A stretch of 42,729 nt of DNA from Methanothermococcus sp. SCGC AD-155-E23 (GTDB taxonomy: Archaea; AGJL01; Methanococci; Methanococcales; Methanococcaceae): positions 1 through 42,729 of the forward strand of contig JAHEQA010000026.1 in assembly GCA_019561615.1 (NCBI GenBank), written 5' to 3'. The notes beneath the pieces are model-generated. The model had not been told where the DNA came from. It made no database searches and saw only the letters and a program-made list of their open reading frames with translations. Positions 1 to 8,536 of this stretch are shown here, in pieces; the first letter of the stretch is position 1; every line of letters begins with the position of its first letter. The translations under genes were made by a program, and so were the position numbers.

Positions 1-834
1 AATAAAAAATCTCGACATTACTGGATAAACCACCATAAAATAAATTCCAGGGATAACTAATAGAACCAAAATTAATCTATAAGCTGCATTGTACCATCCT
101 ACAACTTCATCTCCCTTTATATAGGAAAGCATAACTGAATCTATCCAATAGTAGATAGAGACAAAAATAGTAGTTAAAGCAAATGGATAGGCTTCTCTAA
201 GTATATCTCTCCAAAATATAAAATCAACTCCAATCTCTGGCTTCAAGAATTTCCAAAGTGTTACTATTATGTTATAAATTAGGATAATAAGATTTGCAAG
301 AAGATAAATTAAAGCGAAATATACCACATCAAAATTAAATTTTATACCTACTATTGCAAAAATCAAAAGTAGAACACTCTGTAGAATCTGTCCAATGGAT
401 ATAAATTCCATTTTTTCAAATGCCTGGTAAATACTGTAAAATAGGTTATTTATTCCTCCTAGGATTGTGAATATCGTTATCAAGTATACAACTTTTTTTG
501 TAATCTCTGGATATCCCAGTAGGTTTACTACAACAAACACTATTAAAAAGGTTAAACATCCAAATAATAACTTTAAAACAATTCCATTTGCTAGATATTT
601 ACCAGCTAAATTTTTATTCCTTGCAACTTCTCTGACAGTTAGTGGATCCAAACCAAAGTTGGCAATAACTCCAAATATTCCATTTAAGGCCAGTGCAAAT
701 GCTAGAATACCATAACTAGCTGGTCCAAGATATCTAGCAGTATAGACTGTATATAAAAATCCAAAAAACATACTGACTATTCTGGCTAGCGAAAGTACCG
801 ATAGATTTTTTAATATTCTTTGAATTTCCTTCAC
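1..834 (-). CDS. Polysaccharide flippase (RfbX/Wzx-like), 3' end cut by the window
   Basis: This is an integral membrane protein of the MATE/MVF flippase group that moves lipid-linked glycan units across the membrane. 278 residues are visible in one frame with no stop, and the C-terminal part lies outside the window. The N-terminus reads VKEIQRILKNLSVLSLARIV, followed by the family signature YTARYLGPASYGILAFA and REVARN near residues 60-70, then several hydrophobic segments. The start is a GTG at 834 preceded by GGAGAGGGGATT; no ATG is in frame near it, so an ATG-only search misses this gene. It follows the rfbA-SDR-rfbC-rfbD-LUD genes on the same strand, which suits a role in exporting the sugar made there. 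The family call is strong; the substrate is unknown. Confidence 0.85.
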   Translation of the reverse strand, partial: MKEIQRILKNLSVLSLARIVSMFFGFLYTVYTARYLGPASYGILAFALALNGIFGVIANFGLDPLTVREVARNKNLAGKYLANGIVLKLLFGCLTFLIVFVVVNLLGYPEITKKVVYLITIFTILGGINNLFYSIYQAFEKMEFISIGQILQSVLLLIFAIVGIKFNFDVVYFALIYLLANLIILIYNIIVTLWKFLKPEIGVDFIFWRDILREAYPFALTTIFVSIYYWIDSVMLSYIKGDEVVGWYNAAYRLILVLLVIPGIYFMVVYPVMSRFFI

Positions 835-905
835 TCCAAATCCCCTCTCCTCTAAAATCAGGACCTAAAAATCTGTAAAAAACTTTATAGAAGAGGGTTT
901 TAATA

Positions 906-2099
906 TTAACTAAATTTTTTAAGTGACATATAAAATGCAAGTGTTTCCAAGTATACAGATCTAATCAACCATTTAAGATGGGAGTATACAAGATTATATA
1001 TCTCACTACCTCCTCTCACCTTAGCGATCATACCTGGTATGTCTAAACCTAATGGGCAATTCTCCTTACATTTCCCACAGCCTAGACATAACTTTAAATT
1101 AGACGTGCCATTATATAAAGCTGAAAGTAGAGCTAACCTCCCACCTTTATACTCATTACCAAAGGTGTTATAGGCTGGACAGTGAATAACACAGTTTCCA
1201 CAACTGATACAGTAGAACATCTCCTTAAATCCGTTATTTATAAGATAACTTCTCCTGTTATCAAGTAAAATTAAAGTTACCTCTTTGGGGTCATGTACTC
1301 CCTCAAACAACTTTTTCTCTATATCGGCGGTCTTACTGGTACCACTTACTATTTCTATAAAGGTTGGCACCACCTGTCCTGTTGCGAAGAATGTCTGAAT
1401 TCTTACAGCATTTAGAGCGTCATCTAGAGTTGGATAGAGTTTGTCAATTCCAGATAGAATTATCCACTTTCTCTGTCTTCTCAAGATCTCAAAGATATTT
1501 CCTTCGTTGTGTAATATTAGGACTGAACCCTCAGCAGATATAGCATTTGCACCTGTTATACCTACATTTGCCACTTCAATACTCTTCTTTATATCTTTTA
1601 ATAAAAACCTTACAACATCGTCGGTACTACTAAGTTCCACATTAAATCTTTCCTTAAGACCCTTAATTATCTGTTCTAAGGAGAGATGTGCAGCTGGAGC
1701 AGTGGGATGTGAGGGTTCCTCCTTCAAAAGCTGTAGAAGTCTATCACCTATATCAGTCTCTACAACATCAATACCAACAGATTCCAACCTCTCAGTTAAT
1801 TTTATCTCCTTAGAGACGTTTGATTTGGATTTCACTACTAACTCTTCCCCTTCAACTTCTTTTAAAATAACCTCTATAGCCTCCTCCCCATCTTTAGCAA
1901 ATACTACGTTAAATCCCTTATCCTCTAAATTCTCAACAGTTTTTTTCATCAATTCAAGGTTGCCAACACTCTCCTCCCTAACCTTTTTCAACCTTAATAA
2001 CCTCTCCTGTAAATCAGGGATTTTATGTATATTCTCCTCCTGCCTCTTCTTAACTAACTTAAAAGCCCTTCTCATTGCAAGTATACTGTAGGGATTCAT
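906..2099 (-). CDS. LUD-domain protein with two 4Fe-4S motifs (LutB-like)
   Basis: The 397-residue protein combines an N-terminal LUD domain (about residues 40-285) with a ferredoxin-like region. The two cysteine sets are C297/C300/C303/C307 and C338/C341/C344/C348, the latter ending CP as in bacterial-type 2x[4Fe-4S] ferredoxins. LutB, the family model, is part of an L-lactate oxidising complex and is longer (about 470 residues). No lutA or lutC partner is visible here, so the redox partner and substrate are open. Its ATG overlaps the stop of rfbD in an ATGA arrangement, so the two are translationally coupled. That is an odd pairing for a deoxysugar pathway gene. The family call is firm; a role in lactate metabolism is not shown. 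Confidence 0.85.
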   Translation of the reverse strand: MNPYSILAMRRAFKLVKKRQEENIHKIPDLQERLLRLKKVREESVGNLELMKKTVENLEDKGFNVVFAKDGEEAIEVILKEVEGEELVVKSKSNVSKEIKLTERLESVGIDVVETDIGDRLLQLLKEEPSHPTAPAAHLSLEQIIKGLKERFNVELSSTDDVVRFLLKDIKKSIEVANVGITGANAISAEGSVLILHNEGNIFEILRRQRKWIILSGIDKLYPTLDDALNAVRIQTFFATGQVVPTFIEIVSGTSKTADIEKKLFEGVHDPKEVTLILLDNRRSYLINNGFKEMFYCISCGNCVIHCPAYNTFGNEYKGGRLALLSALYNGTSNLKLCLGCGKCKENCPLGLDIPGMIAKVRGGSEIYNLVYSHLKWLIRSVYLETLAFYMSLKKFS

Positions 2100-2944
2100 A
2101 GGTATCCCTTCTCCATCAGGTAATCTCTCAGGGCGTCCCTCCAGTGTCTCATCTCTATTCCATAAAATCTTATCTTTTCAATACTTAGAGCGGAGTTTTT
2201 AGGCCTCTTAGCCTTTGTAGGATATCTATCTGATGTGGTGGGATTTAACTTTGCATCAATGCCCGTGATTTCAAAGATCGCCTTTGCAAACTCATACCAT
2301 GTACAGAATCCATCATTTGTAACATGGTAAACTCCATAGGGCAACTTAGAAGAGAGTATCTTCTTTATGGCAACGGCAGCATCCTTTGTATATGTTGGAG
2401 ACATGGTTATATCATTCACCACGTATAACTCTTCTCCAGCCTTCCCCTTTTTAATCATGGTCTCAACAAAATTCCCACCTTTCCCACTTGCCCCAGCAAC
2501 CCCAAACAAACTAGAAACCCTTATTATATAATATCTATCACAGAGGGTCCTTGTTAAAAGTTCACCGGCATACTTACTTATCCCATATACATTTATTGGG
2601 TTTGGAATATCTTCCTCTGTATAGGGTTCTTCCTTGGAACCGTCGAAAACATAGTCTGTACTTATGTATACGTTAATCGCCCCTATCTCTTTACAGGTAA
2701 GTGCTACATTTCTGGCACCAATAGCATTTACTAGGAAGGCCTTCTCTGGGTTGTCCTCACATTCATCAGTTTTGTGATAGGCTGCAGTGTTTATTACAAT
2801 ATGAGGCTTTAGCTCCTTCAAGACCTCACAACTTGAGAGATCTGTCACCTCTATATCACTATGTGTCAGGGGGATTACCTCTTCAAAGACTTTAACAAGA
2901 TCTGAACCAAGTTGACCTGTGGCCCCTATTACAGCTACTTTCAT
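2096..2944 (-). CDS. rfbD: dTDP-4-dehydrorhamnose reductase
   Basis: This SDR enzyme catalyses the last step of dTDP-L-rhamnose synthesis, reducing dTDP-4-dehydrorhamnose with NAD(P)H. The 282-residue protein has the nucleotide-binding loop GATGQLG (residues 7-13), the STDYVFDG segment (95-102) and the catalytic Y120-x3-K124 in VYGISKYAGE, all typical of RmlD. Length is normal. The ATG at 2944 is preceded by GGTGGCACT. It lies 9 bp after rfbC and overlaps the next gene by 4 bp, so it is inside an operon running rfbA, SDR, rfbC, rfbD, LUD protein. Because the upstream SDR is atypical, the real product could be a related 6-deoxysugar rather than rhamnose. Confidence 0.92.
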   Translation of the reverse strand: MKVAVIGATGQLGSDLVKVFEEVIPLTHSDIEVTDLSSCEVLKELKPHIVINTAAYHKTDECEDNPEKAFLVNAIGARNVALTCKEIGAINVYISTDYVFDGSKEEPYTEEDIPNPINVYGISKYAGELLTRTLCDRYYIIRVSSLFGVAGASGKGGNFVETMIKKGKAGEELYVVNDITMSPTYTKDAAVAIKKILSSKLPYGVYHVTNDGFCTWYEFAKAIFEITGIDAKLNPTTSDRYPTKAKRPKNSALSIEKIRFYGIEMRHWRDALRDYLMEKGYL

Positions 2945-2953
2945 AGTGCCACC

Positions 2954-3511
2954 TTAGAATAACTCATCCCTTTCCATCAATTCCCTAAGTGTTGGCCATT
3001 TTTGATCCTTCTCTGAAAGTATTGGGTCCTCAATTGGCCAGGGGATATTCACATCTGGATCCTTCCAGATTAAACCTCCCTCGTAGTCGGGGGCGTACTC
3101 GTTATCCACTTTATAAACTACTTCCGCCTCTCCACTGAGTACTAGGAAGCCATGGGCAAAACCCCTTGGAACGTATAGCATATATTTGTTGTACTCTGAG
3201 AGTATGACTCCTATATACTTTCCAAAGGTGGGGGAGTTCTTCCTGAGGTCAACTGCAACGTCGTAGATAACCCCTTTAATACATCTAACAATTTTTGCCT
3301 GAGTGTAGGGTCCCTTTTGATAGTGTAGTCCCCTTAAAACTCCATACCTGGATTTAGAATGGTTATCCTGGACAAATTCCCCTTTTATCCCAGCCCTCTC
3401 AAAATCTGACTTCTTGTAGGTCTCCATGAAGAACCCCCTCTCATCTCCAAATACCTTTGGTTTTATAAGTACTACATCTGGAATTTCCAACCTCCTGAAT
3501 TCAAAGGGCAT
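2954..3511 (-). CDS. rfbC: dTDP-4-dehydrorhamnose 3,5-epimerase
   Basis: This RmlC-type cupin epimerises C3 and C5 of dTDP-4-dehydro-6-deoxyglucose. The family hallmarks are DERGFF (residues 23-28), the substrate and catalytic segment RGLHYQ with H63, VAVDLR (85-90) and the PRGFAHGF loop (115-122). I start the gene at 3511 because the ATG is preceded by GAGGTGATAAC, a very good archaeal ribosome binding site; that gives 185 residues, normal for RmlC. A longer reading from 3535 would overlap the upstream gene. It sits 10 bp downstream of the SDR gene and 9 bp upstream of rfbD. Confidence 0.92.
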   Translation of the reverse strand: MPFEFRRLEIPDVVLIKPKVFGDERGFFMETYKKSDFERAGIKGEFVQDNHSKSRYGVLRGLHYQKGPYTQAKIVRCIKGVIYDVAVDLRKNSPTFGKYIGVILSEYNKYMLYVPRGFAHGFLVLSGEAEVVYKVDNEYAPDYEGGLIWKDPDVNIPWPIEDPILSEKDQKWPTLRELMERDELF

Positions 3512-3521
3512 GTTATCACCT

Positions 3522-4541
3522 CTAAAGAATAACACCTCTTAATTCAACTTCTTTTACAATCTTTTGAGCCTCAATCAAGAATTTGTACCAATCAACAGTC
3601 CTAGTTTTTATACTGTCTTTAACCCTACCTTCAACTAAGGCATCGTATATCTCTCTTGCACCCTCCTTTGGAGTATACTTTGGTTTAAAGCCCAATACAT
3701 CTCTTATTTTACTGAAATCCACCCTATATGACCTATTATCTGGAGAACCGTACCACTCGAAGTTAAATGGCAGTCCAATAGCCTCTGCAATAAGTTCAGC
3801 TAAGGGTTTTATCTGATAATTTTGCTCGTTACTTCCCACATTAAAGACCTCTTTATTGACTAAATCTCTTTCAGACTCTAAAACCTTTATAAATGCCCCT
3901 GCTGTATCCCTTATATGGACAAATGGTCTCCACTGGGTCCCATCCCTCATTATAGGTATTTTTCCATGTTTATAGAACCCTAAAACCATACCGTTTATAG
4001 CTAAGTCAAATCTCATCCTTGGAGATAGTCCATAAACAGTGGCCTGCCTTAAGACAGTTACAGAAAAACTGTCATCTGCAAGGGGTAGAGTTTCCTCTTC
4101 TGCTAATGCATTGGCTTTAGCATAAGTAGTTAAGGGATTTATTGGAGACCTCTCATCCACTACTCCATCCTGGAATCCATAGACACTACAGGAAGAGGCC
4201 AGAATATACCTTTCAACCTGGTATTTTTTCGATAAGGTAGCAACCCTTACCCTCCCCTTGTAGTTAATCTCCATAGTCTTCCTGGGATCCAATTCACCGG
4301 CTGGGTCATTTGAAAGGGCTGCTAAATCCATGACAGTGTCTACATCCCTTAGTATGTTGGGATCAAACCATCTTATATCGTCCTTTACTATCTCCAGGTT
4401 TGGATCCCCTAAAACATTTGAAAGTGTCTCCATACCAAAGAAAAATCTATCGAGACATTTTACTTTATACCCCTTTTCAAGCAACATCTGGACTAAGATA
4501 GAACCTATGTATCCTCCACCACCTGTAACTAAAACTTTCAT
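3522..4541 (-). CDS. Extended-SDR nucleotide-sugar epimerase/dehydratase, atypical active site
   Basis: This 339-residue extended short-chain dehydrogenase has the Rossmann motif GGGGYIG (residues 7-13) and the SCSVYG segment (117-122). It occupies the place where rfbB (dTDP-glucose 4,6-dehydratase) would be expected between rfbA and rfbC. Two things argue against a standard RfbB. The TDEVYG catalytic segment of dehydratases is replaced by SCSVYG. The usual YxxxK reads Y140-A-K-A-N144, with asparagine where the catalytic lysine belongs and a lysine two residues after the tyrosine. It may be a sugar epimerase or reductase of a divergent SDR branch that makes another deoxysugar. The ATG at 4541 follows GGGTGA. 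SDR membership is certain; the reaction is not. Confidence 0.8.
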   Translation of the reverse strand: MKVLVTGGGGYIGSILVQMLLEKGYKVKCLDRFFFGMETLSNVLGDPNLEIVKDDIRWFDPNILRDVDTVMDLAALSNDPAGELDPRKTMEINYKGRVRVATLSKKYQVERYILASSCSVYGFQDGVVDERSPINPLTTYAKANALAEEETLPLADDSFSVTVLRQATVYGLSPRMRFDLAINGMVLGFYKHGKIPIMRDGTQWRPFVHIRDTAGAFIKVLESERDLVNKEVFNVGSNEQNYQIKPLAELIAEAIGLPFNFEWYGSPDNRSYRVDFSKIRDVLGFKPKYTPKEGAREIYDALVEGRVKDSIKTRTVDWYKFLIEAQKIVKEVELRGVIL

Positions 4542-4587
4542 TGTTTTTCACCCTCCTGTTTTTAAATAATTTTTTAAATTTTATTAT
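4542..4587 (-). promoter_or_regulatory. Possible internal promoter between rfbA and the SDR gene
   Basis: These 46 bp are almost entirely A and T, then carry the SDR gene's ribosome binding site. On the minus strand they contain TTTAAAAAATTATTTAAAAAC, which could serve as a TATA element about 25-30 bp before the SDR start. The same A/T stretch includes short T-runs that could end part of the rfbA transcript. Neither role is proven by the sequence. Confidence 0.3.
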
Positions 4588-5466
4588 TTAAAACTCCTCC
4601 CCTATCCTCTTCAAGTATTTTCCATACTCTGTTTTCATCAGGGGTTCAGCTAACTTCAGGAGGTCCTCCCTACTTATCCACCCATTCCTATATGCAATCT
4701 CCTCGATACACCCTACCATCAATCCCATCCTCTTCTCAATAGCCTCTATGAAGTTACTGGTTTCCAGGAGGCTCTCGTGGGTACCTGCATCAAACCATGC
4801 AGTACCTCTAGGTAGTAACTTCACCTTTAACTTTCCCCTTCTCAAGTACTCGTTGTTAACATCTGTAATCTCCAACTCCCCCCTCCAGGAGGGTTTCACA
4901 TCCTTGGCTATCTCTACTACATCGTTGTCGTAGAAGTAAAGACCTATTACGGCGTAGTTAGAGGGGGGATTTTTCGGCTTCTCCACTATCCTCTTTACAT
5001 GCCCCTCACTGTCAAATTCAACTACTCCGTATCTCTCGGGGTCCCTTACATACTGTCCAAATACCATGGCTCCCCCTTCCCTCATCACCTCCTCCTTGGC
5101 CTTAAGGAGGAACTCTGTCAAACCACTGCCGTAGAGTATATTATCCCCAAGTACTAGGCATACACTGTCCTCGCCGATGAAGTCCTCCCCTAGGATAAAG
5201 GCCTCCGCGAGACCCCTTGGCTCCTCCTGCACCCTGTACTCTATATTGATCCCTATATGACTCCCATCCCCCAGGAGTTTCTTAAACCTTGGTAGATCCT
5301 CTGGAGTACTTATCACAAGGATATCCCTTATCCTGGCCAACATCAGTATAGAGAGGGAGTAGTATATCATGGGCTTGTTGTAGATAGGCAGTAGATGTTT
5401 ATTCCCTGCATAGGTTATGGGATAGAGCCTTGTCCCAGAACCTCCTGCCAGGACAATACCTTTCAT
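4588..5466 (-). CDS. rfbA: Glucose-1-phosphate thymidylyltransferase
   Basis: The enzyme joins dTTP (or UTP) and glucose-1-phosphate to form the activated sugar that starts deoxysugar synthesis. The 292-residue protein has the nucleotidyltransferase signature [13 protein letters not shown] (residues 6-18), the sugar-1-phosphate segment [27 protein letters not shown] and WFDAGTH, all in the expected order and at normal length. Bacterial RmlA has SKQLLP where this has NKHLLP, a variant I associate with archaeal enzymes. The ATG at 5466 follows GGTGATATAGA. It is the first gene of the minus-strand operon and is divergent from manC. Confidence 0.92.
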   Translation of the reverse strand: MKGIVLAGGSGTRLYPITYAGNKHLLPIYNKPMIYYSLSILMLARIRDILVISTPEDLPRFKKLLGDGSHIGINIEYRVQEEPRGLAEAFILGEDFIGEDSVCLVLGDNILYGSGLTEFLLKAKEEVMREGGAMVFGQYVRDPERYGVVEFDSEGHVKRIVEKPKNPPSNYAVIGLYFYDNDVVEIAKDVKPSWRGELEITDVNNEYLRRGKLKVKLLPRGTAWFDAGTHESLLETSNFIEAIEKRMGLMVGCIEEIAYRNGWISREDLLKLAEPLMKTEYGKYLKRIGEEF

Positions 5467-5550
5467 TCTATATCACCAAAAATGTGTTATAATAATTAAT
5501 ATAACTCCTAAATTATAATAATGTGTTATAAAATTCAAAAAGTGAGAATC
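5467..5550. promoter_or_regulatory. Divergent promoter region rfbA / manC with a 12-bp direct repeat
   Basis: This A/T-rich spacer must hold promoters for both operons. The 12-mer AATGTGTTATAA occurs twice in the same orientation, at 5481-5492 and 5520-5531, with starts 39 bp apart. The TTATAA part could act as a TATA element for manC, or the repeat could be a regulator site shared by both sugar-nucleotide operons. The promoter role is inferred from position and composition. Confidence 0.45.
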
Positions 5551-6945
5551 ATGAAGTCTATAATTTTGGCGGGGGGCGTTGGAAGTAGGTTGTGGCCTCT
5601 AAGTAGGGAGCACTTCCCAAAGCAATTTATAAAGTTTGACTCCTTTGACAAGTCCCTCTTCCAGATGACCTTTGAAAGGTGTCTAAAACTCACTGAGAAT
5701 CCAGATGACATCTATGTAGTTACCAACCAATTACATAAATTCCATGTTATGGGACAGATCGAGGAACTGGGATACAGGGATTTCAATAAGGAGAATATTC
5801 TCGTTGAGCCTGAGGGTAAAAATACCCTCCCCGCTGTATACTACGGGATAAAGAGTATAAGGGAGAGGGAAGGGAGGGACTGTATAGTTGGGGTGTTCCC
5901 CTCTGATCACCTGATAAGGAGAGAGGACGAGGAGAGATTCATAGACACTGTAAAGAGAGGTGTTGAGATAGCAGAGGATTACCTTGTAACCTTTGGTATA
6001 AAACCTAGAAAACCTCACACAGGATACGGTTATATAAAACCCTCCAGTAAAAAACTGGGGGAGATAGGATATCTCGTAGAGGAGTTTAAGGAGAAACCTG
6101 ACTTGGAGACTGCAAGGAGGTATATTGAAAATGGCTACCTCTGGAACAGTGGGATGTTTCTATTTAATACAGAGGTATTTGAGGAGGAGTTAAGGAGGCA
6201 CTGTCCTAAGGTCTACGAGGCCTTTAAACTGGAGGATATTAAGGAGATATACTCCAAGATTCCAGATATATCCATAGATTACGGTATCATGGAGAAGTCA
6301 GATAGGGTGGGGGTTGTCCCCCTGCATATTGGATGGAACGATCTAGGTAGCTTTGACGCCTTCTTCGATGAGTTTAAGGGGGATGGAAATGGGAACATCC
6401 TATTTAGTGAGGGGATGGTACTCAACTCAAAAAACAACCTTGTAAAAACTGAGGGTAACAAGTTGGTCTCCCTTATAGATGTGGAGGACCTTATAGTGGT
6501 GGATACCCGAGATGCCCTTATGATCTGTAAGAGGGAAAGCTCCCAGAAGGTAAAGGAGGTATTCAAGAGGTTAAAGGAGAAGGGGGATGAGAGGGCACTC
6601 TACCACAAGACTGTATATAGGCCATGGGGCTCCTATACGGTGTTGGAGGAGGGGATGTTCTACAAGATAAAAAAGATAAAGGTACTCCCAGGGAAGAAGT
6701 TAAGTTATCAACTTCACCACCATAGAAGTGAGCACTGGATAGTGGTAAGGGGGATGGCAAAGGTTGTGGTAGAGGGTAAGGAGTACTACCTTAGAAACGG
6801 GGAGAGTACCTTTGTCAAAAGTGGTTTAAAACATAGGTTGGAGAATCCTGGTTTAATACCCTTGGAGGTTATAGAGGTGCAGATAGGGGAGTATCTAGGG
6901 GAAGACGACATCGTTAGAATAGAGGACGACTGGGGTAGGAAGTAG
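5551..6945 (+). CDS. manC: Mannose-1-phosphate guanylyltransferase / mannose-6-phosphate isomerase, bifunctional
   Basis: The fused enzyme makes mannose-6-phosphate from fructose-6-phosphate and then GDP-mannose from mannose-1-phosphate and GTP. The N-terminal guanylyltransferase domain carries LAGGVGSRLWPLSRE (residues 6-20) and covers about 1-330. The C-terminal cupin (about 350-464) carries the isomerase metal site in QLHHHRSEHW. Length (464) is typical of type II enzymes. I start at ATG 5551, where GTGAGA lies just upstream; an earlier ATG at 5521 lacks such a site and falls in the second promoter repeat. The gene is divergent from rfbA and 8 bp upstream of the DUF1616 gene, so GDP-mannose supply and that envelope gene may be co-transcribed. 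Confidence 0.92.
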   Translation: MKSIILAGGVGSRLWPLSREHFPKQFIKFDSFDKSLFQMTFERCLKLTENPDDIYVVTNQLHKFHVMGQIEELGYRDFNKENILVEPEGKNTLPAVYYGIKSIREREGRDCIVGVFPSDHLIRREDEERFIDTVKRGVEIAEDYLVTFGIKPRKPHTGYGYIKPSSKKLGEIGYLVEEFKEKPDLETARRYIENGYLWNSGMFLFNTEVFEEELRRHCPKVYEAFKLEDIKEIYSKIPDISIDYGIMEKSDRVGVVPLHIGWNDLGSFDAFFDEFKGDGNGNILFSEGMVLNSKNNLVKTEGNKLVSLIDVEDLIVVDTRDALMICKRESSQKVKEVFKRLKEKGDERALYHKTVYRPWGSYTVLEEGMFYKIKKIKVLPGKKLSYQLHHHRSEHWIVVRGMAKVVVEGKEYYLRNGESTFVKSGLKHRLENPGLIPLEVIEVQIGEYLGEDDIVRIEDDWGRK

Positions 6946-6953
6946 GTGAATAG

Positions 6954-7475
6954 ATGGTCAGCAGGAGATCCCTGGAGCGTATACTCACCCTCCTCCTGGG
7001 AATACTACTTATACTCTCTATTTTTTTAACTGTCTATCTCATCTATGCACCAAAGGTTGGAACGAGACTTACAGAGTTCTACATATTGAACAGTGAGTAC
7101 AAGGCATACGACTATCCAACGGAGATCTATGCAAATAAATCATACATAGTAATAATTGGAATTAGAAACTACGAGTATAGGCCTATGAAGTACAGGGTAT
7201 GGGTGTTCCTCTCAAACAAGACCTACGATTACAACTCCACCATCGATGTGACACCAGAGAACAGATGGAATGGTACCTTGAGTTACAACAGTGCACTTAC
7301 AAGGGAGGTGTTCCTGGAGCACAACGAGAGGGTATTCATCCCTTTAAACTTTACAGTGGATACCCCTGGAAGACATAGAATTGTATTCCTCCTAACAGTT
7401 AACAACAGTAGGAAAGTTTATAGAAGTCTTCACCTCTGGGTGGAGGTCTCCAAACCTCCTGAGGATTTGATATAG
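6954..7475 (+). CDS. DUF1616-family membrane-anchored protein
   Basis: The 173-residue protein has one hydrophobic N-terminal segment (about residues 9-32) followed by an extracellular-looking domain rich in Asn-x-Ser/Thr sites. APKVGTRLTEFYILNSE followed by YPTEI matches what I know of the DUF1616 C-terminal domain, a beta-sandwich found in archaeal envelope proteins of unknown function. Longer DUF1616 proteins have several transmembrane helices before it, so this is a short form. GGTGAATAG precedes the ATG. It is 8 bp after manC and 18 bp before the next gene. No function is established. Confidence 0.7.
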   Translation: MVSRRSLERILTLLLGILLILSIFLTVYLIYAPKVGTRLTEFYILNSEYKAYDYPTEIYANKSYIVIIGIRNYEYRPMKYRVWVFLSNKTYDYNSTIDVTPENRWNGTLSYNSALTREVFLEHNERVFIPLNFTVDTPGRHRIVFLLTVNNSRKVYRSLHLWVEVSKPPEDLI

Positions 7476-7493
7476 GGTTATCCCCTTGGAGAG

Positions 7494-8285
7494 ATGTTCA
7501 TGAAAAGGGGCATTGACATTCAAAGTATAAAGAGGGTATCAGGTATTTTACTAATGATCTTTGGAGTGGCACTTCTCATTAACGGATATTTAAAAGATAT
7601 GGTATATCTCATAAACTTGGGAGTAGGGTTAGTGGTTGTTGGATGGATTCTCCTGATATTTACTTTTGAGAGGTATATAGAGTACAGTATTGTCTCCCAC
7701 GTACTAGATGACTATATAGAGCTAGTTAAGAGGCTGATTAAAGGTCTGAATATAAAGACAGGTGCTGTGATTATACCCCCAGGGGAGAATTTAAAACATG
7801 GCTGTATATTCCTACCCTTTCATGAGAACTTCAAGGTAAATCTTAGTATAATGGATGACTACACACTCTTTGTAAACTCAGATAACAGGGATGAGATGGG
7901 TATCCTACTCCCTCCCTTAGGTAGGGGGTTGAGGAGGTTGTTAAAGAAGTACAGGGGTGAGTACAGCACCTCCCTTGAAGATAGGGATATAAACCATCTA
8001 TTGGAGGACTTGGAGTATCTCTTAAGTCTACTTGCAATAGGTGGAGATGTTAAAGTGGAGATGAGGGGGGACGAGATAATAATAACCTATAAAATAGGGG
8101 ATAACTCCCTGTGTAAAAGACTTCAAGAAGAGGACCTCTGTAGAAGGTATCCATGTCCTGTATGTGGCGCCCTAGTGTTAACTGTCGCAGAGTTTCTAAA
8201 TAAGGTGTTGAAGATCGAGGAGATAAAAGAGGAAAATAGGAAGGTGCTTATTAAGTTAAGGATTATAAGGGATGTTTTGGAGTAG
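7494..8285 (+). CDS. Uncharacterised membrane protein with a C-terminal Cys cluster
   Basis: I do not recognise a named family. Two adjacent hydrophobic helices (about residues 17-33 and 37-57) are followed by a soluble region of about 200 residues. Near the C-terminus (about residues 211-230) are two single cysteines and a CPVC pair, spaced like a small metal-binding site. The context suggests an envelope function: it lies between the DUF1616 gene and a small membrane protein in a tightly spaced set. An alternative ATG at 7500 with GGAGAG eight bases upstream is equally possible. Confidence 0.65.
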   Translation: MFMKRGIDIQSIKRVSGILLMIFGVALLINGYLKDMVYLINLGVGLVVVGWILLIFTFERYIEYSIVSHVLDDYIELVKRLIKGLNIKTGAVIIPPGENLKHGCIFLPFHENFKVNLSIMDDYTLFVNSDNRDEMGILLPPLGRGLRRLLKKYRGEYSTSLEDRDINHLLEDLEYLLSLLAIGGDVKVEMRGDEIIITYKIGDNSLCKRLQEEDLCRRYPCPVCGALVLTVAEFLNKVLKIEEIKEENRKVLIKLRIIRDVLE

Positions 8286-8293
8286 GTGGGGTT

Positions 8294-8536
8294 ATGAAGT
8301 ATAAGTTAATATTCTTGTTGATGTTGACTTCCTCTGTAATATTTTTCTCTGTCTTAGTTGGGGATGTGGAACTCTTCTTTATCTTACTCCTTATAACCTA
8401 CCTACTACTGTACTCACTATTAGGTCCATACTTCAATAGGAGGATTAAAAGTAACCTAGATATAGCACTCTACCTAGGTATTGGGGTATTTACAGTCATA
8501 GTCTTTCAAAAGGTATTGGAGATACTTAGTCGTTAA
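8294..8536 (+). CDS. Small membrane protein of unknown function
   Basis: The 80-residue protein has three predicted membrane segments (about residues 3-22, 26-46 and 58-77) separated by a short basic loop, GPYFNRRIK. It starts 9 bp after its neighbour, with GTGGGGTT before the ATG, and ends overlapping the oppositely oriented 8526-9110 gene by 11 bp. I recognise no family. Its reality rests on tight operon spacing, a ribosome binding site and coherent membrane topology. Confidence 0.6.
   Translation: MKYKLIFLLMLTSSVIFFSVLVGDVELFFILLLITYLLLYSLLGPYFNRRIKSNLDIALYLGIGVFTVIVFQKVLEILSR

Noticed and set aside
734-940. Short minus-strand reading frame across the flippase start and the LUD gene end
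   Set aside because: It overlaps two well-supported genes in another frame. Its sequence has no motif of its own and its start has no ribosome binding site.
1441-2091. Long plus-strand reading frame opposite the LUD gene
   Set aside because: It is the antisense shadow of a clear iron-sulfur protein, rich in Ser, Phe and Ile as expected for complement of coding sequence, with no domain.
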